NCBI GenBank assembly: GCA_900548535.1
Contig: URLG01000047.1
Coordinates: forward strand, 1-21,038
Length of the DNA: 21,038 nt
DNA from: Candidatus Segatella intestinihominis
GTDB lineage: Bacteria > Bacteroidota > Bacteroidia > Bacteroidales > Bacteroidaceae
Reading direction: 5' to 3'
Part shown: one piece after another, positions 16,395 to 21,038 of the stretch
Layout of the letters: every line of letters begins with the position of its first letter
How positions within the stretch are numbered: position 1 is the first letter of the stretch
The notes under the pieces: model-generated
What the model was told of the DNA's origin: nothing
Seen by the model: the letters and a program-made list of their open reading frames with translations, nothing else
Databases searched by the model: none
Program-made: the position numbers and the translations under genes

Positions 16395-16676
16395 CTACTT
16401 TTTAATTTCTTTTAATCCTTCTCCTACGCTTTTGCACAGAATGTCCCTATCGACTTCGGCGATGAAGTCGACAAACGAGATATTCAATACTTTGCAAATT
16501 TGATGGAGTTCTATGATATCAAGACGGCGTTCACAAGTCTCTACCTTGCTTACGAATGCCTGATTAACATTCAGTAGTTCAGCGAGTTGAGCTTGCGTTA
16601 CCCCCCCCATTTCACGCTTGCTGCGCAAGCGACCAATGACTTGGTGATATAAGTGTGAATGTATGCTCTTATCCAT
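16395..16676 (-). CDS. XRE-family regulator, likely controller (C) protein of the restriction operon
   Basis: A 93-aa helix-turn-helix protein: GVTQAQLAELLNVNQAFVSKVE (helices 2-3) and LDIIELHQICKVLNISFVDF mark a Cro/C1-type fold. The open frame reaches a TTG at 16700, but that codon overlaps the -7 box; the ATG at 16676 lies 22 bp after it and is chosen. It is the first gene of the operon, ahead of the methyltransferase and restriction genes, the position of C proteins that delay restriction until methylation is established. A twin GGTATRTCC site lies over its promoter. A run of eight C (16599-16606 region, ACCCCCCCCAT) inside the helix-coding part is a possible slippage point. A generic XRE repressor is the alternative. 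Confidence 0.87.
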   Translation of the reverse strand: MDKSIHSHLYHQVIGRLRSKREMGGVTQAQLAELLNVNQAFVSKVETCERRLDIIELHQICKVLNISFVDFIAEVDRDILCKSVGEGLKEIKK

Positions 16677-16697
16677 ATTATCTGTATTTTTAGACTG

Positions 16698-16729
16698 CAA
16701 ATATATATTCTATTTTTGGATATACCAAA
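16698..16729 (-). promoter_or_regulatory. Promoter of the restriction-modification operon
   Basis: On the minus strand, TTTG (16726-16729), a 20-base spacer and TATATTTG (16698-16705) form a full Bacteroidota -33/-7 pair. The XRE ATG follows 21 bp downstream. The -33 box lies inside a palindrome that may be an operator. Confidence 0.75.
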
Positions 16730-16748
16730 ATCGAATATCGGACATACC
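16714..16748. promoter_or_regulatory. Candidate twin operator of the XRE/C protein
   Basis: TTTTGG-ATATA-CCAAAA (16714-16730) is a dyad with perfect 6-bp arms over the -33 box. Its core GGATATACC (16718-16726) recurs with one change as GGACATACC (16740-16748), 22 bp away, two helical turns. Paired, regularly spaced sites at the first gene of an R-M operon are typical of C-protein operators. Confidence 0.5.
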
Positions 16749-16824
16749 GTACTCTTCATTGCGATATATTGCCAAGCCTACAAAGCATTATTTCTACGTT
16801 TATTTGCGAAAAAGTTAGATAATA

Positions 16825-16856
16825 TTTGTTTCTTTCTACATTTTTGCTTATCTTTG
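16825..16856 (+). promoter_or_regulatory. Promoter of the MNT/HEPN locus
   Basis: TTTG (16825-16828), a 20-base spacer and TATCTTTG (16849-16856) match the Bacteroidota -33/-7 consensus. The ATG of the nucleotidyltransferase gene lies 25 bp downstream. Confidence 0.75.
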
Positions 16857-16881
16857 ACAACAAATAAATACGAAGGCAATT

Positions 16882-17178
16882 ATGAAGACTAGAGAATATT
16901 ACATATCACTGCTCACATCCCACGCCGAGGAGCTTAAGAAGAACTTCGGCGTCAAGTCGTTGCGCCTTTTTGGTTCCGTTTCTAGGAATGAACAAAAGGA
17001 CGGGAGCGATGTGGATGTTTGCATCGACATGGAACCTAAGATGTTTCTAGTAGTTAGATTAAAAAGATTCTTAGAAGAACTACTTCAATGCTCTGTTGAT
17101 GTTGTAAGAATGCACAAACATATCAATCCTTTTTTACTTAAAGAAATAGACCATGACGGAATCTATGTTATCAAATAG
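16882..17178 (+). CDS. mntA: MNT-type nucleotidyltransferase antitoxin
   Basis: A 98-aa minimal nucleotidyltransferase. The polymerase-beta-like active site is GSVSRNEQKDGSDVDV, with Gly31-Ser32, Asp43 and Asp45, and a third carboxylate probably Asp73 in SVDVV. In the HepT-MntA toxin-antitoxin type, MNT proteins neutralise a HEPN ribonuclease, in studied cases by transferring AMP groups to a tyrosine near its active site. The partner follows directly, its ATG overlapping the mntA end by 26 bp, but is broken. The catalytic residues here are intact, so the protein could still be active or could act on HEPN toxins elsewhere. It has its own promoter and runs divergently from the R-M operon. Confidence 0.88.
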   Translation: MKTREYYISLLTSHAEELKKNFGVKSLRLFGSVSRNEQKDGSDVDVCIDMEPKMFLVVRLKRFLEELLQCSVDVVRMHKHINPFLLKEIDHDGIYVIK

Positions 17179-17310
17179 AGTTTTGGGCACTTTGACACAA
17201 ATCAAAGAAGCCATTAAGCAATTGCAAGAATGGAACAAGAATTTGATGTGGTCAAGAATAACCTATCAGAATTACTCGAAGCTATAGAATATTTCCTATC
17301 AAGCAATTAA
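17153..17310 (+). pseudogene. hepT: HEPN-domain toxin remnant with internal deletion
   Basis: The ATG at 17153 starts a HEPN-like N terminus (SNRVLGTLTQIKEAIKQLQE) that then runs out of frame and stops at 17285-17287. In another frame the end of a HEPN protein is readable (EQEFDVVKNNLSELLEAIEY, then FLSSN and TAA at 17308-17310). The whole middle of the protein, where the RxxxxH ribonuclease motif should be, is missing, about half the usual ~110-115 residues. It is therefore not a working toxin. The end overlaps the stop of the convergent Nudix gene. Confidence 0.75.
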
Positions 17311-17696
17311 CAACAAAGTTTCTCCACTATCCCCACATCCGCTGCCGCCCAATCAAGCTCAGCTAGCTCTTCCTTCTCGCACCAGCGATAAGCCACATGC
17401 TCATTCAGATGGAAGGTATCAGACTGAGGGGTACATAGATAGGCTGTCATCGTGATGCTGAAATTTGGATATTCATGACGCACAGTTACCACAGCATCAC
17501 CTACTGTTATCGGATAATCCATCTCTTCCATCAGCTCACGGGCCAACGCCTGCCGAGGAGTTTCGCCAGGCTCTATCTTGCCGCCAGGAAACTCCCATTT
17601 GAAGCTCGTATATTCAAACTTCGTTCTTCCTCTCTGCACGCAGAGGTATCTATCATCTTTGCAGACCACGGCTGCCACTACGTCATAATGTTTCAT
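17307..17696 (-). CDS. MutT-like Nudix (d)NTP pyrophosphohydrolase
   Basis: A 129-aa Nudix hydrolase. The Nudix box runs from Gly39 through Glu45 (GKIEPGE) to REL-x-EE (Arg53, Glu54, Glu57, Glu58), so the metal-binding glutamates are present; the usual glycine near the end of the box is Asp60. FKWEFPGGKIEPGE is typical of MutT-like (deoxy)nucleoside triphosphate pyrophosphohydrolases, which split NTPs or damaged dNTPs into NMP and pyrophosphate. The gene starts 15 bp after the helicase stop, so it is the second gene of that operon. Similar helicase-Nudix neighbourhoods seem common for DUF3427 proteins, but I could not check this here. Its stop overlaps the end of the HEPN remnant. Confidence 0.9.
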   Translation of the reverse strand: MKHYDVVAAVVCKDDRYLCVQRGRTKFEYTSFKWEFPGGKIEPGETPRQALARELMEEMDYPITVGDAVVTVRHEYPNFSITMTAYLCTPQSDTFHLNEHVAYRWCEKEELAELDWAAADVGIVEKLCC

Positions 17697-17711
17697 CTTA
17701 CCTTATCTTTT

Positions 17712-20486
17712 TTATTCCACCCATTTAAAATCTTCCATTAAATCATCTGGCAATGGTGTACTCAGATGAATATCGTAAAGTATAGAACCATTGGTTGTTA
17801 TATACTTACGAGCATTATTCAGACGGCCCGTACCTACAAAGGTAAAAGGCAAGGTGATGCCATTTTCCTCCTTTACCTTGCGCACAAACAGCAAAACCAG
17901 CTTGGCTTCTTGCTGCAATCTCTCTTCCTTCTCACTGATATGAGCGATACTCTCCCACTGGAACACATCCTTATCCAAAAACTTATCCGCATAGTTGAGG
18001 TGCTCCTGCACAGAGGCATCTTTCTTAAGACCGGCAAAGACATACATATTGCCATTCTTATAATAGGTGCCCAACTGATTGTGCTTTGGATTTTCCAAGA
18101 CCTTCAACAACACCTGATCCATACGATAATCTTGCCATAACAAGAAGTCTTCCTGTTGGTTGGCATAGCGAGCGGAATATTGAGTCAAACCATAGTTCAG
18201 TAAGTCTGAAACATATTCTTCAAACTCTTGCTCCCTTTCACCTAACAGATGGATAACATCATGATCTATTTCTATCGCCCCACCTTCTTCCATAAATCTT
18301 AGAGCATGAGACAATTGCTCTGGCTGAAACCCTGCTATCTCTTTCTTGCATCTATCGTAGATAACTGATCGAGAAGTAATTTCCTCCAGCAGATACTTAG
18401 CTACCAAATACTCATGCTCTCTTACCAACGGCAGAAGACTGGAAAGATAATCGATGCACATCACCTGAGCATCCGAGAAAGCAGGCAAAGCAGTCTCTTC
18501 TATGCCTTTCAGAAATCCATAATAAGAATTCGTTTTCTTGCCACCTATTTTTATCTTCATGAACTTCAGAAGATTAGGAGCATAGTCGCTATTCATATAG
18601 TCCATGTGACTTGGATAGGAAGGAGACTTCAGGTAAGCCTTGAAATTCTGATAATCCATCTTCAGATAATTGATGCGATTAAAATTCTCGCTTTCTATCT
18701 TATCTATAATTTCCTCTTTCGACAGGTCGTCTATATGTATCTGCACTCCATAGTCTTCCAAGCCTAGGGTTCGGAAATCATTCTTTACCATAAACTTCAA
18801 CAGCTTCTTCTCCAATATGGAGTTTCTTGATAAACTGCCTAGTGCAAGAGCGATATGCACACTGCGCTTGTAGCTATTGCCGATGAAATCAAGAATAGTT
18901 ACATAAGGTTTGTTTGGATATTTACGAAGACCGCGGCCTAGTTGCTGCAAGAAGATGGTACTTGACTCCGTTGGACGCAGAAACAACACCATGTTCACGC
19001 CTGGAATATCCACACCCTCATTCAATATATCTACAGCAAAAAGTATCTCAAGTTCTTTTTGGTCATCTTGCAAATCATTATAGGCACGGAGTCGTTCACC
19101 TGTTTTGTTCTTTCCACTGAGAAATGCGGTATGATAGTAATCACCCAGATTATCAGCCATCATGCGGGCATGCTGGATGTTTCTGCAGAAGGCCAACGCC
19201 TTCAGCTTCTGTCCCTCCTTGCGATGCTTTTCTATCTGCTGATGAACGAACTCACAATTCTCCGGCATGGATATTTGAGCTATCAACTTACGTTCACCCG
19301 AACTGGTAAGACCATAATCCACCAGTTCGTCACGGATGCCATAATAATGAAATGGTACTATCAGGTCGTTGATGATGGCATCTCTCAATCGCAGTTCGTA
19401 TGGAATATTATTACCAAAGAGCTCTACCACATCCTGATTATCCATACGATTCTCCGTGGCAGTCAGACCCAACAAGAACTCAGGCTCAAAATAATCTATG
19501 ATACGGCGATAACTATCTGCTACAGCATGGTGACACTCATCTATAATGATATAGTCAAACTTCTTTTTATCAAAGAGTTCCAAAGAACGGCACATTGACA
19601 CATTGGTAGAAAACAAGAAGTCTGCTTCTATCTCTTTTGACTCACCAGTATATAGTCCACAAGTCTTTGCTCCGCCAAAAACTTGCTGAAAGGTATCAAG
19701 TGATTTCTTCAAGATGGACCCCTCATGCACAATATACAGCAGTCTATCAGGATTGAAATTCAGAGCATCAAATGCTGCCAAATATGTTTTACCGGAACCT
19801 GTTGCTGAAATAACCAATGACCGAGTTACTCCAAGCGCTCGATTTCTGTTCAGTTCTCTCAAGGCTCGTCGCTGCATATAGTTAGGCTTTATGTCCCTAT
19901 CTGCCAAGTCATAGTCCATATCCCAACGTTCGATAGCAAAGCTGATTTTTGTAGAGTACGAATTAATCAAGTCCTGCGACAGAGTATATGTTTTCTGCCA
20001 AAGGTCCTCATATTCAGCCATAGCCTGCAAATAAGCGGAGTTCTGCTTATTACAGTTTACCACTAAATCCCATTCTATATTTTTCAACAAGGCGTAACGA
20101 GTAATATTGGATGAACCAACTATCATCTCCACAGCATCACCCAAATCAAACATATATCCTTTGGTATGGAATCCATTTTTGGTATAATCTTTCTTATTCT
20201 GAAAGCATTCATCATCCAAATGGCATTCAAAATTGGAATGTTCCGAAGCCAATCTTAAGAAGAAATTCAAAGATTCTATATCCGTGAAATTTTGATAGGT
20301 AGATGTAATCAACCTTCCCCTTGCACCACGCTCAATGGCTGCCTTGATGTCCTTGGACAAGAGTATCAAGCCAGCTTTTTTGATAAAGCTGACAGAGAAT
20401 TCAAATGAAAGGCACTTACGCAGATTCATCTGAATAGTTGACAGGAATGTCGTCTCGGTATAATTAGTTAAGAATCTTGATTCCAT
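17712..20486 (-). CDS. PLD-like nuclease / SF2 helicase / DUF3427 fusion protein
   Basis: A 924-aa multidomain protein. Residues 1-170 form a phospholipase D-like nuclease domain with FHTKGYMFD (His107, Lys109) and GSSNIT (124-129). The SF2 helicase core follows: SATGSGKT (227-234), DECH (316-319), LTATENR (341-347), a second RecA domain with DILNEGVDIPGV (486-497) and QQLGRGLR (514-521). Residues about 560-720 are a helical linker, and the C-terminal ~200 residues match DUF3427 (LLWQDYRMDQVLL, FQWESIAHIS, PFTFVGTGRL). It should be an ATP-dependent DNA or RNA translocase with an attached nuclease, the type found in defence islands. All catalytic motifs look intact. It has a strong promoter and precedes a Nudix gene in the same operon. 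Confidence 0.9.
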   Translation of the reverse strand: MESRFLTNYTETTFLSTIQMNLRKCLSFEFSVSFIKKAGLILLSKDIKAAIERGARGRLITSTYQNFTDIESLNFFLRLASEHSNFECHLDDECFQNKKDYTKNGFHTKGYMFDLGDAVEMIVGSSNITRYALLKNIEWDLVVNCNKQNSAYLQAMAEYEDLWQKTYTLSQDLINSYSTKISFAIERWDMDYDLADRDIKPNYMQRRALRELNRNRALGVTRSLVISATGSGKTYLAAFDALNFNPDRLLYIVHEGSILKKSLDTFQQVFGGAKTCGLYTGESKEIEADFLFSTNVSMCRSLELFDKKKFDYIIIDECHHAVADSYRRIIDYFEPEFLLGLTATENRMDNQDVVELFGNNIPYELRLRDAIINDLIVPFHYYGIRDELVDYGLTSSGERKLIAQISMPENCEFVHQQIEKHRKEGQKLKALAFCRNIQHARMMADNLGDYYHTAFLSGKNKTGERLRAYNDLQDDQKELEILFAVDILNEGVDIPGVNMVLFLRPTESSTIFLQQLGRGLRKYPNKPYVTILDFIGNSYKRSVHIALALGSLSRNSILEKKLLKFMVKNDFRTLGLEDYGVQIHIDDLSKEEIIDKIESENFNRINYLKMDYQNFKAYLKSPSYPSHMDYMNSDYAPNLLKFMKIKIGGKKTNSYYGFLKGIEETALPAFSDAQVMCIDYLSSLLPLVREHEYLVAKYLLEEITSRSVIYDRCKKEIAGFQPEQLSHALRFMEEGGAIEIDHDVIHLLGEREQEFEEYVSDLLNYGLTQYSARYANQQEDFLLWQDYRMDQVLLKVLENPKHNQLGTYYKNGNMYVFAGLKKDASVQEHLNYADKFLDKDVFQWESIAHISEKEERLQQEAKLVLLFVRKVKEENGITLPFTFVGTGRLNNARKYITTNGSILYDIHLSTPLPDDLMEDFKWVE

Positions 20487-20519
20487 ATCTTAAGTTTTTT
20501 AATCATTATAATGGTTTCA

Positions 20520-20551
20520 CAAAGGTACTCATTTTTGTTGATATTAGCAAA
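20520..20551 (-). promoter_or_regulatory. Promoter of the helicase-Nudix operon
   Basis: On the minus strand, TTTG (20548-20551), a 20-base spacer and TACCTTTG (20520-20527) form a full Bacteroidota -33/-7 pair, 33 bp before the helicase ATG. Confidence 0.78.
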
Positions 20552-20605
20552 GAAATTGGGAATTATTTGTTGGAATAGGATATAAAACACAGTAAATGGC
20601 TATGC

Positions 20606-20825
20606 TATATATGGTGTTAGCACATGCCATATATGGTGTTAGCACATGCCATATATGGTGTTAGCGCATGCCGTGTATGCTGATAGCTTATGCCGTGTAT
20701 GCTGATAGCTTATGCCGTGTATGCTGATACCAGCAGCCTGCAATGCTGATACCAGCATCAGTTAACGCTCATATCAGCGTCAGCTATCGCTCATATCAAC
20801 AATTGGTGATGCTGATAGGAGCATG
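20606..20825. repeat. Array of ten contiguous 22-bp units with internal dyads
   Basis: Starting at 20606 the sequence divides into ten 22-bp units without gaps. Units 1-3 are nearly identical (CATATATGGTGTTAGCACAT core), units 4-5 are identical (CGTGTATGCTGATAGCTTAT core), and units 6-10 drift but keep the period. Most units hold a short dyad, best in unit 7 (ATGCTG-ATAC-CAGCAT), unit 8 (ACGCT...AGCGT) and unit 10 (ATGCT...AGCAT). It is not a CRISPR array, as there are no unique spacers. It lies upstream of the helicase promoter, and no gene covers it. Confidence 0.85.
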
Positions 20826-20888
20826 AAATTGAGGACATATTTCCGTATTATAAATACGTGAAAAGTTTTAATTTTTGCTGCAACATCC

Positions 20889-20933
20889 GCCACGCTCTTG
20901 TAAATTATTGTGTATATGATTGTTATGCGTGGC
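20889..20933. repeat. Inverted GCCACGC / GCGTGGC pair
   Basis: GCCACGC (20889-20895) and GCGTGGC (20927-20933) are perfect inverted copies about 31 bp apart, in the non-coding stretch 20826-20950. The second contains an inverted TGCCAC box (20929-20934), the motif repeated just downstream. No gene or other feature is seen in this stretch. Confidence 0.4.
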
Positions 20934-20950
20934 ATAGGAACAAAATTATC

Positions 20951-20976
20951 TGCCACTTGCTGCCACGTTCTGCCAC
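20951..20976 (+). promoter_or_regulatory. Three TGCCAC boxes with exact 10-bp period
   Basis: TGCCAC occurs at 20951, 20961 and 20971, each separated by four unrelated bases, so all face the same side of the helix. The last box ends 30 bp before the -33 element of the rightward promoter. This is the usual layout of an activator binding tandem direct repeats. Confidence 0.5.
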
Positions 20977-21006
20977 AAAACTGGTAAGCGGCTCCGCATT
21001 TATACC

Positions 21007-21037
21007 TTGCCCATTATCGTAAAAGTTCTTACCTTTG
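21007..21037 (+). promoter_or_regulatory. Rightward promoter for a gene beyond the window
   Basis: TTG (21007-21009), a 20-base spacer and TACCTTTG (21030-21037) match the Bacteroidota consensus. The transcript would start near the window edge, so its gene is not visible. Confidence 0.6.
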
Positions 21038-21038
21038 C

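Noticed and set aside
16677..16700. TTG start of the XRE gene
   Set aside because: The TTG overlaps the -7 box of the promoter, so it would lie upstream of the transcript start.
19059..19598. 179-aa plus-strand open frame
   Set aside because: It is antisense to the conserved helicase motifs of the 924-aa protein.
20606..20825. CRISPR array
   Set aside because: Units are contiguous 22-mers without unique spacers, and no cas gene is present.

Overview
The window comes from a Bacteroidota chromosome, most likely Prevotella/Segatella. The signs are promoters of the TTTG-N20-TAnnTTTG type, almost no Shine-Dalgarno sequences, a NigD-like surface lipoprotein with a CSDDDN lipobox region, a TonB-receptor-like outer-membrane barrel, and a DUF3791/DUF3990 locus. 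No rRNA, tRNA, CRISPR array, integrase or transposase was seen.

Left part (1-8100) is housekeeping and envelope. On the minus strand a Nif3-family metal protein precedes a C4 zinc-ribbon coiled-coil protein and ends in tandem terminators. On the plus strand aguA and aguB (agmatine to putrescine) are followed by a 30-bp tandem repeat, an AEC-family transporter, an outer-membrane barrel, a frameshifted small membrane protein and a NigD-like lipoprotein closed by a hairpin terminator.

Middle part (8100-11060) is a decaying stretch. An HD-domain phosphohydrolase, a GlsB/YeaQ membrane protein and the thiol peroxidase Bcp are intact on the minus strand. Between them lie two dead genes, the C-terminal half of a TauE/SafE permease and the end of a maltose/galactoside-type O-acetyltransferase. 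A DUF3791-DUF3990-DUF3791 locus follows, in which only the last small gene is intact.

Right part (11100-20500) is a defence island, visibly more AT-rich than the left part. It holds (i) a minus-strand operon of an XRE regulator, a C5-cytosine methyltransferase, an McrB-like AAA protein and a DUF2357/PD-(D/E)XK McrC-like nuclease, which resembles the NTP-dependent LlaJI/BsuMI restriction-modification type; (ii) an MNT nucleotidyltransferase antitoxin beside a HEPN toxin gutted by an internal deletion; (iii) a two-gene unit of a 924-aa PLD-SF2 helicase-DUF3427 protein and a MutT-like Nudix hydrolase. In both toxin-like loci the effector is broken and the partner is whole.

Right edge (20500-21038) is non-coding but structured. 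It has the helicase promoter, an array of ten contiguous 22-bp units whose dyad arms change in a compensating way, three TGCCAC boxes exactly 10 bp apart, and a rightward promoter for a gene beyond the window. The best candidates for an under-described system are the XRE-MTase-McrB-like-McrC-like operon with its twin operator, the PLD-helicase/Nudix pair, and the 22-bp array.
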